From contig NC_089724.1 of assembly GCF_035083965.1 (NCBI RefSeq), forward strand, positions 3,830,001 to 3,894,000: DNA of 64,000 bases, given 5' to 3'. Origin of the DNA: Branchiostoma lanceolatum. Its lineage: Eukaryota; Chordata; Leptocardii; Amphioxiformes; Branchiostomatidae. This document shows positions 10,501 through 22,825 of this stretch, in pieces (the stretch's first letter is position 1; every line of letters starts with the position of its first letter). A program made the translations under genes and the position numbers. The notes under the pieces are model-generated. The model made no database searches. It was not told the DNA's origin and saw only the letters and a program-made list of their open reading frames with translations.

Positions 10501-11544
10501 CAATATATCGTGTCTTTTTTGTTCGGCGGGTAGCTACAGAAGCATTTGAAAGCAAACATAAGTCTTCTTCCCGGTTCTTTCCCGACTCTCAAGCAGAGTA
10601 ATCCTTAAGAACCAGGTGACAATCCTCCAGACCTTCACCCTTGGTGAGGCGTTTCGTCTTAAGGTCCACACCTGAGGTGGTGCTAAGCCCCTTAAAGTCG
10701 GACGTAGCTCTTCATACTTTTCATTTTCATAGAATCGTGGGAGGCAATGCTGTGAAGATGAAAGTTGCCATATGTCTTAGCTAGAATTCATTTCTTTGCA
10801 TTTCAAGGTAACGTTTCAAAGCTTATACTCCCTCGCCCGTTTTTTCCTTGTCATTTTCACAGCAAAACCCTTGAAAATGAAGGTGGATGCTTCCAGCCTT
10901 CAGGTTGTATGTCTCGCCGCACCGTCCTGTCCGTTTGCTCTCACGGAAAGCCGGAGAAGTCTGTGCCGGGGCTCTGTACGCAGCTTTGCGGATTTCCTCT
11001 TCATTTTGCCTGGCAAACCCCCTGAAAATGAAAGGTGAAACCCCAGCTATTCTGGCAGTACTTCTTTCACGGGAATCTTGTCCTCAAAACCCTTGAAGAA
11101 TGTGATGACAGTAGGTTGAAATTGTAAGTTGAAATGATTTTTTTTTGGCCAGTCTATCAAAACTTACAGATGAATAAAAAAAAACAGTCTTTAGCACATG
11201 CATCTGGAGGTAGTGTTTTACGTAAAATACCATCGAGGTTGTAGAACTTCTGCTAATTTACGCTAAGACTTCCTTTAAGATTAAAGAACAAAGGGACGAA
11301 TATTGATAAAGAAAACAACGACATTACAAAATACAAATGACCCATAACTAGTGAAAACATCGGCAAACAATCCACCATATGTACTTTATTATGACTTTTG
11401 TATCTCAGTGCCTGCACGTAGCCCGGTAGGGTATGAATCTATAATAAAGGTTATCGATAAGAATAAGTATTGCTCGTACGAGAAAGCCCGTACGTTGAGT
11501 AGCGGCAATGTGACAGTTTCAGCGGTCAGATCCTCTATCTTTGT
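10501..11544. other. Non-coding or undetermined; diverged duplicate around 10840-11040
   Basis: Two segments near 10855-10895 and 11000-11045 share a CATTTT..CAAA-CCC-TGAAAATGAA pattern, suggesting an old tandem duplication of about 150 bp. Three plus-strand ORFs (10765-11096) overlap each other in different frames, so none is credible alone. Confidence 0.3.
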
Positions 11545-11790
11545 CCAGTCTTGCGCAAGAAGGCGCTAATCCGTTGAAAGTCTGGATTATCCTCCCGACT
11601 TCTCTCCCCCTACTCTTTCCTCCATCACTCCAAACATGGCGATAAATTCCTTGAGAGCAAAGGTGGCAATCCATAGAGTCTGGGCCGTGAGTCTTGAGGA
11701 CACCGTACAGTCTGCACACCCTTTCTCAAGGTGGCGCCAAGACGTTGAAAGTCCAGATCATCCTTCCTGTCCCCCGGGTCCGCGGGACTA
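11545..11790 (+). repeat. Two diverged direct copies (~60 bp, ~175 bp apart)
   Basis: The segment with GGCGCTAATCCGTTGAAAGT (from 11550) recurs as GGCGCCAAGACGTTGAAAGT (from about 11732) followed in both by TC(T/C)(G/A)GAT-ATCCT and a pyrimidine-rich tract. This is an old duplication; no coding role is seen. Confidence 0.5.
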
Positions 11791-12369
11791 AGTAGTGAAA
11801 GCTGCGGTGATGCTCTTACGTTAACAGGGCCGGTGTCAGGGCGGAGAGGAAGAGCAGTGTTAAGAGGATTATAAGGATCTGGTGGATCGTCACCTGGAGA
11901 AAGCTGATCACAGACTTCTAGCCGCCTGCTTGCACCTGAACACAAGGTGTGCAAGACTGGATAGAGGGACTTTAAGGCGCCTTGGGTCACAAGAAATCGA
12001 TCTGAAAATCTTTGTGATATTTCTACATTCCTGTAATGTAAACATCTATGGGTCGTCGAGAAGATGACGCTCTACGTTGAACCATAAAACGTATGTTTTC
12101 GAGCTCAACAAATTAAGATGAGATTTGCGTAAGGATTGCGATTTGATAGTGTCTCCTTCCAAACTAGACATTTAAGTGTGTGAGCCTTTTTTTACTGAAA
12201 ACGTACACGCACTTCAATCAGTCAATATTAGAAGTCATGATCATAGAAATTCTATTACATTCGATGTTTTTCAGAATCAATGAGTATGTGAGGTTTATGT
12301 CATTCCATGATTACTTGATTGCTTACTTTAGGTAACAGTTAGGATTTTGAGGTTACTCAGCAATGCCAA

Positions 12370-12500
12370 TGTAAGGTAGTCTCTGAAACTTTGAAGAGAC
12401 AACAAAAAATGACAAAGTAGAAAGCCCGACAAAAACGCCTAAAAACAAGTAAAAAAACAGCCGGAACCCATCCCCAGCTTGGAGAGTAAAGATGTAAGAA
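12370..12500 (-). mobile_element. MITE fragment of the CTCCAAGC/TTTTGTCGGGCTTTC family
   Basis: Read on the minus strand, ACTCTCCAAGCTGGGG is followed by TTTAGGCGTTTTTGTCGGGC and TTTCTACTTT. The same order occurs at 49036-49130. This places the 63-codon minus-strand ORF at 12353-12544 inside a repeat. Confidence 0.5.
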
Positions 12501-14340
12501 GCGTTAGTAACTGGGCAGATCAAAGGAACATAACAGGCTACCATATATCAGGAGAAGACAAATCTCATTCAACATATCCTCCAGACGGCAACGGTACTGA
12601 GGATGCAGATGAGCTGAACATGCCTTGCGAAGCAGATTAATGGATGACAACGTCATTTACATTCTTATAAGATTCATGTTCATTGCTTCCATCAATGCCA
12701 AAAGTGATGTGAAGTAATGTCAAGTGAAGTGGGGTTATGGGCCTTTGTAGTATCACTTACTGAAACATCACCTTTTCATCCACCGTGAGGTAAGATTTTT
12801 TTTTGGTTTGGACAAAACTATTGAACTTAGAATTATCGTCTAACCATGTACAAGTACGTTTGGTTCAGCTTCGATTCAATGGCAACTTATAGATAGATCA
12901 CGTCCCAAAGAACATTCTTCAGACAAATTTGTATGTCACGTGCACGTCGGGAAACGACCAAACGACGGGATCAGATGTCCGAAAAGACATTGGAATGTGA
13001 AATGGCATCACCTTCGACACTTTCCGGAACAGTGGTGTCCATTATACCCCTCCCGCTTTCACCGTGCTGCGTTCTATTATCTCACGGACATAATTCTTGT
13101 CGTGCAATGGCCCTGTCAATCAACTGGAACTGACGAATCACGTCTCTGCAGGTTTTACATTGGTAACAGAGGTTTAGACCATCAAACATGTATGAGAAAA
13201 AGGCCCGGTCAATAACCTAGATGTTGCTGATCTTTTCTTACGAACTGAGCGTCCCGGGTTTGGATCTTGAGACTATGGCATTGGTGATGGTCATTGGCAT
13301 TAGGGATAAAACTTATACCATGCTTTAGTCGCCAGTTACTGTGCTCCATTAGAAAGTATGTCAAGTTGACTCGTCCTAAGTTATTAATAGAGAAGAAAAG
13401 ATTATATACGTCACTGTTTCTTGGATTCAAGACAGTGCACATGTCACATGATCTCTTGGCTAGCAGACGGAGCGACAGGACGATGTCACAAACTCTAAGA
13501 TAAGACATTTCAACCTTCAAGAACAGTTTGAAGTGATGAAATGGCTCCCCATCGGTCAAGTCAAAAGTCAAGACAAGACTTTTAAGTTGCGACCAATAGA
13601 CGTATTGTCCTCATTGTCCGCTTTCCCAAATGTTTCCGACGATTCCAAATAAACCTACGTGCTGCATAGCTTTGATGTTTTCTCCACAGCCTTGATGGGG
13701 TGCATTTTCCTCCGTATTGGCCCGATATCCGGCGCGGAGTTGATGACATCCGCTGCCCTATGCGGCAGGTCCGGGCCCATTACACCGCACCACCGTTTCC
13801 ACCGGACCGCCCTACCTGGTCTATTATCTCCCCATCATAATTCACTCACAATGGCCGCCGCCATAACCACCTCAACGGCCGGAATGAGCCTCATTTCAGT
13901 CATCTATTTTCGGTTTTACGCCTCCGGGGCCATAACTTTCCTCCGGTGATGACCACAAACTTCGACAGGGTCCGTTTTTACGACTCTTCCGAAAGTCTGT
14001 TGACAACGTTAGGAAGTTATGCGGAGATAAATTTTGATTTTGCAGACGGGTGAAGCTTCGAGCACTTCTGCAGTACTTCTTGGGGGTAAGCCAAGGGGTA
14101 GACTAGTGGCTCGGGTTGGCATGGAACTGCACTGGTACCGAAGCAATAAGTTCGAGGGATAAATGTGTGGATGTCCGTCTTTCCTGGTCGTGTTAACCTA
14201 CTGTTAAGGGTTTGCAAGTTAACCATGGCCACTTTAAAAAGTACATTTATTGGCTTCTGTGTACTAAGTATTGCTGTACAGAAAGTAACGTTATACCAGT
14301 ACCATTTATCTCCTGTATTTGTTTTAAGTGTTATTCGATA
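12501..14340. other. No gene confirmed; two similar GC-richer segments
   Basis: Segments near 13010-13110 and 13770-13860 share a pattern (TCC-ATTA-ACC, CACCG, GTTCTATTATCTC or GTCTATTATCTC, CATAATTC, CAATGGCC), so they are probably diverged copies of one element. ORFs over them (12933-13215, 13659-13949) are best explained by this. Nothing else was recognised. Confidence 0.3.
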
Positions 14341-14590
14341 TGTGGGGGATCCGGACTTTCGAACACAATTTCGAACGTTCAAGTTCCACGAAGTCTGTTC
14401 GAATAAGGCTCTATCCTTCTAACGTTCTCTCCTAGAACTTTCGAACGAGGCATGGCAACGGTGAACTTTTAGATGTTAGCTAGTCGCCATTTTACAAATA
14501 TAAGAAAGTATCTATTGAATGTATGAATTCTCAAAATCAACTTGGATTTAGACGTTTTATTTTGATTGCAAAACGTTTTGTGGCGTATTT
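14341..14590 (+). repeat. Dispersed repeat, copy 1 (GTTCGAA-rich)
   Basis: Shares long stretches with 19171-19420 in the same orientation: CTTTCGAACACAATTTCGAA, then GAAGTCTGTTCGAA, GTTCTCTCCT-GAACTTTCG, TGAACTTT-G-TGTTAGCTA, and a conserved GTTTTATTTTGA near the end. It is probably an old non-autonomous element. Confidence 0.65.
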
Positions 14591-14957
14591 GTGAAACTAG
14601 CAAGTTTCTACCAGGATACGTCAGTTTTGCAGCCGATGTTTAACGAGCGGATCAGGGCGATGATGATTGGCTGTGTTCCAATGTCCATACTGGACAATTT
14701 TGCCTCTGGCTGAAATGTAACCTTTTATTGAGAAACCATTTCTTCATTTCCTGCGCTGTGTAGGCGGTACAAAACGGCAGGAGGGGGGCGCTGTTATCCC
14801 TCATCGCCAATTGAATATCGGACAGACACATCCGCGCTCACCTTCGGGGATATAAAATATGACAACAAATTACGGCGCGGCGGTCCCGAGCTCGTAAAAC
14901 GGGAATGAGGGGCCCCGCGGTGCCGGAAGCACAGACGTAATCACCGATGATGTCAAC
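14591..14957 (+). promoter_or_regulatory. CpG-rich 5' region with TATA-like box
   Basis: GC content and CpG frequency rise from about 14750. TATAAAATAT lies at about 14851-14860, some 100 bp before the ATG of the ORF at 14958. This looks like a Pol II promoter for that ORF, but no initiator or transcript evidence is available. Confidence 0.3.
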
Positions 14958-15257
14958 ATGTCGGGCCGTAATGAAGAGTTGTGGCGGGACGACGCTGCCC
15001 CGGACCGTGAGGAGAGTCCTACCCCGACCACGCCGCGGGGCCGGCTGCACCGCTCCGAAATTGGCAATTACCGCAGAGTCGTTTTCGGAAAGCTCTATTA
15101 CGGGGCGGGGCGGAAGATGGAGTTGGTGCGGGAGTGCGGAGAGAGGGAGAGACTCGCGCTGATCGAGCAGAGAGACGCCGAACTCCTCACCCTGAGGGCG
15201 CCCAGATTAAAATATGATTACCCGTCACTGAAGAGACACGTTTATCACGTCAGGTGA
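14958..15257 (+). CDS. Candidate small gene or first exon, 99 aa, unknown function
   Basis: The ORF starts MSGRNEELWRDDAAPDREES and stays open in CpG-rich DNA with a charged, non-repetitive composition, unlike the random ORFs nearby. The middle part (GNYRRVVFGKLYYGAGRK, about residues 36-53) is followed by a basic/acidic helix-like stretch (ELVRECGERERLALIEQRD). The end reads YPSLKRHVYHVR and then TGA. CAG|GTGATG at 15252 could be a splice donor, in which case this is a first exon. I do not recognise the family. Confidence 0.35.
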   Translation: MSGRNEELWRDDAAPDREESPTPTTPRGRLHRSEIGNYRRVVFGKLYYGAGRKMELVRECGERERLALIEQRDAELLTLRAPRLKYDYPSLKRHVYHVR

Positions 15258-15570
15258 TGGAGTCGTGGGTTGAGTTAAAGGACGATAAGAGAGAAAGACG
15301 TAGTCGCAAAAATGACAGCCAGTAACAACAATGGCAAAGTGTCTCGGTCTTTAGAAACAGCGACCACCACTAACGGTATAGTTTAGGGTCATGGATTTAT
15401 AAGGTCGAATGCAGGGTATGGTCCGCTAAATCATCAAACTTAAATCATGATACACGAATGATTAAAAGAACCTCCATTTCACACGTGCCTTTGCTTTGCT
15501 GATGTCGTGTTCTCGTTTCTGGTATTTGCCGGTTTGTCTTTCACTCCTGGAGCGACACATTCACTGACGT

Positions 15571-15842
15571 GGTGGCGCGGTGGCGCAATGGCAGGGTGTT
15601 TGGCCTAGAACCCAGAGGTCCTGGGTTCGAATCCGGGGACCCCTGAATTGTCCCGCCCACGATGTGCCCTTGGGAAAGGGAAAGGCACTCTAAACGACTT
15701 TCCTCACTTCACTCGGGTGGAAATGAGTACCAGGCTTCGGATAGGGTTGGTTAGGGACGTCCCTCCTATCAATGGAGGTGCCGAGAGAGAAGAGAGCAAC
15801 GTAAAATAACCCACCACACTTATCGAAAAGAGTAGGGGACCT
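15571..15842 (+). mobile_element. Full-length tRNA-derived SINE
   Basis: A box: TGGCGCAATGGCAGGGTG (about 15581-15598). B box: GGGTTCGAATCC (about 15623-15634). The body contains CCTTGGGAAAGGGAAAGGCA and CGACTTTCCTCACTTCACTC, and the 3' part ends in CACACTTATCGAAAAGAGTA-GGGGACC. This copy shows that the solitary CTTATCGAAAAGAGTA fragments elsewhere in the window are SINE tails. Confidence 0.8.
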
Positions 15843-16633
15843 TACCGACGTGAGTGGATCAAATGAATCTGCTCGAATATGCAGCTTGTACCTTTCAGTA
15901 CAAACCTGGTGGGTGCGTTATATTAGGCGTTTTACCGGGTATGCAATGCAAACAAACAAACGTTGCTCTACATGGCGTCTTATATGCAGCTTTTTGCATG
16001 TACGTTCTCATGGTGTAACACATGCCCTTTGACCTTACAGATTATGGACCCAGAGACGTCTTAAGCCAATTGAAGCAATTTCAACCCCCAATACTCATCA
16101 AGACCTGGTGCAAGTCATGATCAAAGTCCCAAAACTCCAAGTTTACTTGCATTCTGTGGCCTATAACAGGCAATGGTACCACCTGTAGTGTTCTACGTGA
16201 CGATGAGCAACCTGCCCTAATTGAAGAGTTTGTCTCATCTACGAAACAGACGGAAAACAAAGTTCTGTTTTGAACTTGCGGGGAAGAGAATGAACTCCAG
16301 TTCCAACCAATTCCAGCGCAGATGAGACCTGATTACGGTCGGAGCGGGCGTGTTAACTGAGACAAGTGCGACACCGGACCAGATCGAGCACCTTCGGTAC
16401 TTTACAACTTCGCCGTGCAAAAACAATCATCTCGTCGCATCAACACTAAAACTGTTTTCAGACCCGAAGTGGGAATAAAACATGTCGGTAATGAAAACAT
16501 TACAGCGAGCTGATGGGAAACTGTCGAGCTAACGAAGATGGACGGAGATTGCCGAGCGGGAGACGCATCTCCAGCGCGGGTTGAGCACCCGAAGGACCCG
16601 CGGTGATGGTAGAGAAGATTGGCTCTTTTGGTT
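15843..16633. other. No gene recognised
   Basis: Short ORFs only (15850-16032 plus, 16235-16426 minus), with no motif. A GC-richer patch just before 16634 leads into the tandem array. Confidence 0.3.
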
Positions 16634-17560
16634 CAATTACGGGTGATATTTGCACAGGTTTGGGGCGGCCTTAGCACCCGCGGTACCGGAGGTGGGGAAA
16701 AGTTTAGGTAGTAAAGTTGTGTGGACGAAAATAGACGTCAAACTTCTGCGGATTTCTGTGATCGCAAGAATAGTTATCTGTATGGAATGAATTGAAAACA
16801 GTACATAAATGAGCGAGTGAGTGAGTGAATGAATGAATGAGTGAATGAATGAATGAATAAATGATCAATTACAGTTGATATTTGCACAGGTTTGGGGCGG
16901 CCTTAGCACCCGCGGTACCGGAGGTGTGGAAAAGTTGGGGCCGTAAAGTTGTGTGGACGAAAATAGACGTCAAACTTCTGCGGATTTCTGTGATCGCAAG
17001 AATAGTTATCTGTATGGAATGAATTGAAAACAGTACATAAATGAGCGAGTGAGTGAGTGAATGAATGAATGAATGAATGAATGAATGATCAATTACAGTT
17101 GATATTTGCACAGGTTTGGGGCGGCCTTAGCACCCACGGTACCGGAGGTGGGGAAAAGTTGGGGCCGTAAAGTTGTGTGGACGAAAATAGACTCTTGCAA
17201 ACGGGCACTGGTGTCTGCGATCGCTGGAATGATTATCAATATGAAATGAATGGAAAATACTCAAATGAGTGCGTGACTGAGTGAGCGAGTGAGTGAGTGA
17301 TTGATTGACAGAATGAATGAATGATCAATTACGGGTGATATTTGTACAGGTCTGGGTCGGCCTTAGCAGCTACTGTACCGGAGGTGGGGAAAAGTTGGGG
17401 CAGTAAAGTTGTGTGGACGAAAATAGACGTCAAACTTCTGTGAACGGAGACGGCTATCTGTGATATCAAGAGCAATCGTCGAGAGTGAGTGAGTGAGTGA
17501 GTGAGTGAGTGAGTGAGTGAGTGAGAATGAATGAATGAATGAATGGATAAATGTTCATTT
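16634..17560 (+). repeat. Tandem array, four copies of a ~230-bp unit
   Basis: Units start at about 16634, 16866, 17090 and 17326 with CAATTAC(A/G)G(T/G)TGATATTTG. Each holds GTTTGGGGCGGCCTTAGCAC, a GTTGTGTGGACGAAAATAGA block, and an internal GAGT/GAAT tetranucleotide microsatellite at its 3' end. The microsatellite length differs from unit to unit and reaches (GAGT)n of about 10 in the last copy. Confidence 0.9.
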
Positions 17561-17776
17561 GTCAGCTTATGGATTTAAGTATAACCATGCCATTTTCCTG
17601 CTTGTTTTCAGAAAGTTTGCGTATGGCGCATGAGCCTGCTAATACACCTGAAACAGACTTCCGTGCTGGTGATGGCTTCTGATTTTTGCTCTTTACTCTG
17701 AGAGGGCTAGTGGGTGAGCACAGTTTCGGAGGATTTCATGTTTCGGGCTTTTTCCATGTCTATTTTTGAAAAATAT

Positions 17777-18368
17777 AACTTTTTTCATGTTAAACAGTGG
17801 ATGACTATGTTGCTTCAGGGTTGACAAACTATCGACCATTGCCCCCAGGATCATAACTGGAACTAATTGTCAGTGTCCAATAGAAAGCTAACGCTAAAAA
17901 TAAAATCAACACAAACATGGTGAAATGTCGTAGAAACCACGCTGCTTTTTTTAATCAAAACACGGGATTCCTAGCGGTGCTATTGTCCCGTATTCGACTA
18001 TCTTTAGTGAGTTCTCACATCACAACGACGTCGTATTTTTGCATCATGGACGTCGCTATACATTGTGATAGTGTTGTTTGAACTTATTATGTGTAGAAAT
18101 GACTAAATAAATTAACTTTCGAAATCCTATTTTCGGGCCCTAATATTGCTTTCGGTCCCTTTAAAATACACTTCTTTTTTCATGTTAAACAGTGGATGAC
18201 AATTTCACTCTAGGGTTGACAAACTATCGGCCATTGACCGCAGCATCAAATATAACTCGAAACAGTGTCTGATAGAAAATCAACACAAACACAGTGAAAT
18301 GTGGTGGAAACCACGCTGATTTTTTAATCAAAACACGGGAGTCCCAGCGGTGCTTTTGTCCCGTATTC
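17777..18368 (+). repeat. Direct duplication (~200 bp) at 17777-17997 and 18178-18368
   Basis: Both copies begin TTTTTCATGTTAAACAGTGG and share GGGTTGACAAACTATCG-CC, CACGCTG-TTTTTTAATCAAA, and GTCCCGTATTC at the end. They differ by indels and point changes and are separated by about 180 bp of unrelated sequence. Confidence 0.8.
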
Positions 18369-19170
18369 CCGGTGCGAGGCCGCGTATCCATCACGATGCG
18401 ATAATTGGAATTCGAAAGCTAATTTTTCTGCCCCGTTTCCCTTGAGTAAGCGCGGCACCAGGTCCCCGAGTTGGAGGTGACTCGCCCCGGGGGGTCCCAT
18501 GGACACACCCCGGCGCCGAGCCACCCCGGAACGCTACCAGCGCCGCTGTCTCTGTGTATGTGTAGCGGCGCAGTGGCGAGACTGTGTATCGGAAAAATGA
18601 TCCACAAACGCATACGTTAAATGTGATTAGTTAATTGCACAAATGACATATTGCACGTGGATCTCTTTGTTTAACAGTATCTACTTGGAAACAAGGTTAC
18701 CAGCATATATACATGTCACAGCTCATACAACCCGTTGGGAAAGATGTTCTGAAGCATGTGAGAATTTCACGTATTCAGGTTTGTGTTACGAATTCCTCTT
18801 CATATCATCATGTGTTTAGCACTATCACTTGCGTATTGGTGGCTTGAAAAACAAATACATGTGCGAAATGTTTCAATCTGTTACTTTTCAGATAACATCA
18901 TTCCAGTGGGAAAGATAACAGTAACTTAATCAACTGGATGGATTCGGGTGGTATCCACACGTTCCACTACCTTTCGTCAGTGACACCGAGCAAGATCATC
19001 CCAGTGTATTTGTACTTCATTACAGTTTCGCATAAACTTTTGACCTCGCCAATATGGCAACCGGCAGGATCATTAAATCGGTTCGAAATTTTACGACGCG
19101 TTGCCTGGAAGCCTGCTGGTTAGACGTCTTACTGACGCCACCCTGCCCTGTCTACCACCTCCGTCTCGGC
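18369..19170. other. No gene recognised; GC-rich patch at 18369-18560
   Basis: A CpG-rich segment with minus-strand ORFs of about 65 codons overlaps the 3' end of the preceding duplication. No motif was seen. Confidence 0.3.
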
Positions 19171-19420
19171 GATGTATGGAACTTTCGAACACGATTTCGA
19201 ACGTTCGAATTCCCCGAAGTCTGTTCGAACGAGGCTCTATGGTATATTTCCTGTTCTAACGTTCTCTCCTGGAACTTTCGAACGAGACATAGCAACAGTG
19301 AACTTTAAGGTGTTAGCTACTTGCTATCTTAGCAAAGCATGAAGCAGCTATTTATTGAATTTATGAATTCTCTACATCAAATTGGATTCGTACGTTTTAT
19401 TTTGAGTACAAAGCCTGCCG
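19171..19420 (+). repeat. Dispersed repeat, copy 2 (GTTCGAA-rich)
   Basis: Homologous to 14341-14590 in the same orientation; it carries CTTTCGAACACGATTTCGAA, GAAGTCTGTTCGAACGAGGC and AACTTTCGAACGAGACATAG. Several short inverted TTCGAA motifs suggest a fold-back origin. Confidence 0.65.
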
Positions 19421-21436
19421 GTTATACGCCTACCTGACGCCGCTTTGTCCTGACTACCACCTCGCCCAGCCGACGCCGTCCCGCGTCTACCCACGGCGTG
19501 CCGTCTTTCAGATCTTTGAATATCACACAAATAATTGATTGGAAGATACCGAGATATACATCAAAACGTTAATGTTTTTGTCGACATCTGCAGACGAAAA
19601 TTGAAGTCTTCCAAGCGGAGCAATTTGCACGATATCAACAGTAAGACATATCGGTATGACATCATTGGTAAAGCAGGTGCACCATACGGACTGGTAAGTC
19701 TTATTTATGATATCCGAAAGCAAATTAAATACAAGTGGTCAACCGTACCAATAATCATTTGGTAATCATCAACCTTAAACATCCGTGGAAAATGTTTATA
19801 CAATTTTACATTCGGCATGGGATGGTGATATACGATAGCATACTTTTGAAGGTATGCCCTCTGGAAATACAGAAAACCCTGACAAAAGACTCAACAATTC
19901 ACGTCAACTTTCACAAAAAAAGTTTGAATTCTTAGCCATCTGGTATGCAGAGCTCTTATGAAGCATTCACAGTATTATCATCAGTCTTATGAATCCGACG
20001 GGGTATGGCAAATAGGTGCTTTATAGTCCGACCGGCACTAATTTATTGACTGTTATCAAATGAGACTTATGGACCTTAAACTAACAACCAGGACTCCATG
20101 CTGTGAAACCTAATTACGGAAAGGAAGTTCAATAAGGAAGCGTACGCCTGACTTGCCCCTAAGTGTATTCTCCAAGATTTACTGCATATTAATGGTAACA
20201 GTTGGGCGACCTGTTAACTGTTTCGGCGCGCCTAATTTGGTATGAAGTAATAAAGATTACATGTCTGAAAACGGTAATTAAAAGTACGATAGTGTTCTCA
20301 CATATGTAAGTGGGCTATTCGAATTGATCGATCTGAACCGGAATCTAGTAGTTTTGCTTCTGTTTTACGCGTTCGTGTGGGTATTTGATATGATACGTAC
20401 ACGAACAAAATGTCATCAGGTCACATCATTTGAATCGCTGCAACACAAGATTCCATCTACTGTTGTCAAACGATTTTACATGATTATACATATGAGTCAT
20501 TTACAGTTTTCATTATCGCTCTATGAAAGTGGGTCACTCTTAATTTTTGCATTGACTTTGGCAGAAAAGTATGAGATTCCCACCCCCACCCCCAAATGGT
20601 CGTCAGTTTTTAGACTCTAGCATACGATGTACTTCGAAAATTTGAAATGTATTACGGCGGAACGCTGCATTATATCTACACTTATGTTTACATGCAATCA
20701 TGTTATTCATGATTGACATTATGGTGTCTGAAGCAGTGAGTCACTTAGTGCGTCAGCATCAAGCATACTTGTCATCACTTGAAACCGTATCATAATATGA
20801 AGTCCATTTGTGTTGATAGAAATCATTCTAAAGCAAAGTTAAATGGTAACATACCCGTTAAAACGCGAAGTCACATAAGCGGTGGGTTGTTAATTACTTC
20901 ACAAAGGACAATCTAAAATATGATATGCTTACTTCAGGTTTTGATTCGGAAATTGCACGTTAACTCAACTTTATGATATGAATGCTGCTTCTTTCCCGGA
21001 CAAAATATCGCCCTTCTGAACCACATCTGCACTAATAAAACCAGACCCCAAGTGAACGGTAGAAATTAGCCTTTAATTTACATCGGACGGAGTCTGATCG
21101 ATGTGCGACAGGAGAGTGGGCGGGCCGGGGTCGCAGGGTCCCCGAGGACGCAGGGGTCACCGTTACGGTCCGGCTACGATCAATCCGGGCGGCGCTCGGT
21201 ACAGGTCGGGATTAGCTGTTTGTCCGGGTGATCAATGTGGTCGATATGTTGTTATAGAGAATGCGCTGAGGGAAGGGTCGGACTGTCTGGAGCTGGGATT
21301 CAGCTGTCTGCTTCTGGGTCAAAGACAGGGTGTGAAGCGGGCTGAATGTCTTTCATGGTCGATCTTGTTATAAATCCTGAATGTCGTATCATCGTTGAAA
21401 ATATCGTAGGGCAGGAAAAACATACCAGGGCTGCTC
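19421..21436. other. No gene recognised (about 2 kb)
   Basis: Short ORFs only. A CpG-rich patch at about 21093-21240 contains a 90-codon ORF (21101-21373) without motif; it could be a CpG island, but no exon is evident. The rest is AT-rich and unstructured to my reading. Confidence 0.3.
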
Positions 21437-21620
21437 ATTCATCCACTCACTCACTCACTCACTCACTCACTCACTCACTCACTCACTCACTCACTCACTC
21501 ACTCACTCACTCACACACGCACACACACACACACACAAATAAACGCACACGCTCAAACTCACTCACACATAAACACTTACTCACAAGCACGTGTGTGCGT
21601 GTACCAACACACACACGCAC
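21437..21620 (+). repeat. (CACT)n then (CA)n microsatellite
   Basis: About 18 TCAC tetramers run to about 21513, followed by (AC)n and imperfect CACA-rich sequence. The Ser/His/Thr-rich ORF at 21346-21744 is a product of the repeat. Confidence 0.95.
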
Positions 21621-22639
21621 AGATATTCTCGGTGATATCATATCAGATAGTTACTTCAGCACCAAGGACGTCGACACCTCATCTAAAGTGGAATCTCTCG
21701 TACAGGTCCTAATAATTCTTTTCTCATTGTATTATAATAGATGAGTAATTTCCGACTTCCCGTACTATCGGAAAATTCCAGTTGATCAAAACATGAGATT
21801 TAGTGTTATGAACATGGATTTGTGGTCTATGATCTTGTACCTCAGTCCCCAACCATAAGCTTGCGGGTTGAATCCCTGATTTTAGTCCTGATCCTCGGCT
21901 TGCACGCTATCAGTTGGCACAGTAACCTTTTGCTTTGGTATGACGTCAGTCGCGGCTGCTTCCGTTCCCATAAAAGTGTACAACACACTTTTCAATAGCA
22001 AAGGCAAGTTGCGAACTCTATCGCAGGAAATATCAGACCCTTAACCATCGCTTGAATCCACAGTAAACCTTTCCTTCACATACCGTAACGCCAGTACAGG
22101 GTATTCAAGGTTTAAGCCATATTTCCGTGTTTTTTTCTACAGTATCTTGCACCGATATGCTTATCTTAAAATCACTGCGTGTCGCGTGCTTGCGGTAAAA
22201 CATATTTTGGATGAAATGTGATATTGCTAAACACGATTTTAAGATGTCACAAAGAAAACGTACGACGCTTGACTTTCATTTCAGATTGCCACAAGAAAAA
22301 ACATCCGTGGTGGAGTGGAAGAAAGACAAGATAATAGCGACACTCAGTTCGGAGAGAAGCCCCTGAGGTGAAACTGTTGTTGACATCTCCTCCCTGTATG
22401 ATGGATGATCCCCGGACGCGGCTAAGCCGCTAATCCGGCCCGTTTTGTTCCGCCGGTCCACCTGTCAGTCACTTGTTGTGACAGCTGACAATTCTGCAGC
22501 TGTGCTGCTTTCTTGCGGAAGGACGATTCCATTTTTATGTTCAATTTGATTTTGGACAGACAAGGACAATGTTGCACTGCACACAAGTTAATAACTTATT
22601 TTAACTTAAGAGTGCAACATACATGAAAACAATGTTTGA
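21621..22639. other. No gene recognised
   Basis: A B-box-like GGTTGAATCCC occurs near 21868, but no A box or cloverleaf could be paired with it. The remaining sequence holds only short ORFs. Confidence 0.25.
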
Positions 22640-22825
22640 TAAGACAAAGGTAGTCCCATGGCCTTCTCGACGCCGTAGGGGCAGCGGGTTGTCATCTACT
22701 GTGTCTAGGTCGGTATTGGAAGATGGGGCCCATCCCTCTCCTTCCCTCTCCCCAACCTGAGTCGGGTACCCATTTTTACATCTAGGTGGAGTGGGGAAAG
22801 CCGTGTTAATCGGTGGCATGTCCTT
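22640..22825 (-). mobile_element. SINE fragment, minus strand, head missing
   Basis: Shares GTAGTCCCAT-GCCTT, GGGTTGT-ATC-ACTGTGTCTA, GGTATTGGAAG-TGG and CATTTTTACA-CT-G-TGGAGT with the SINE at 9205-9497. The tRNA-like head is lost beyond about 22825. Confidence 0.6.

Noticed and set aside
10765-11096. Three overlapping plus-strand ORFs
   Set aside because: Different frames of the same DNA with no motif; the region looks like an old duplication.
21346-21744. Ser/Thr/His-rich 132-codon ORF
   Set aside because: Product of the (CACT)n and (CA)n microsatellite.
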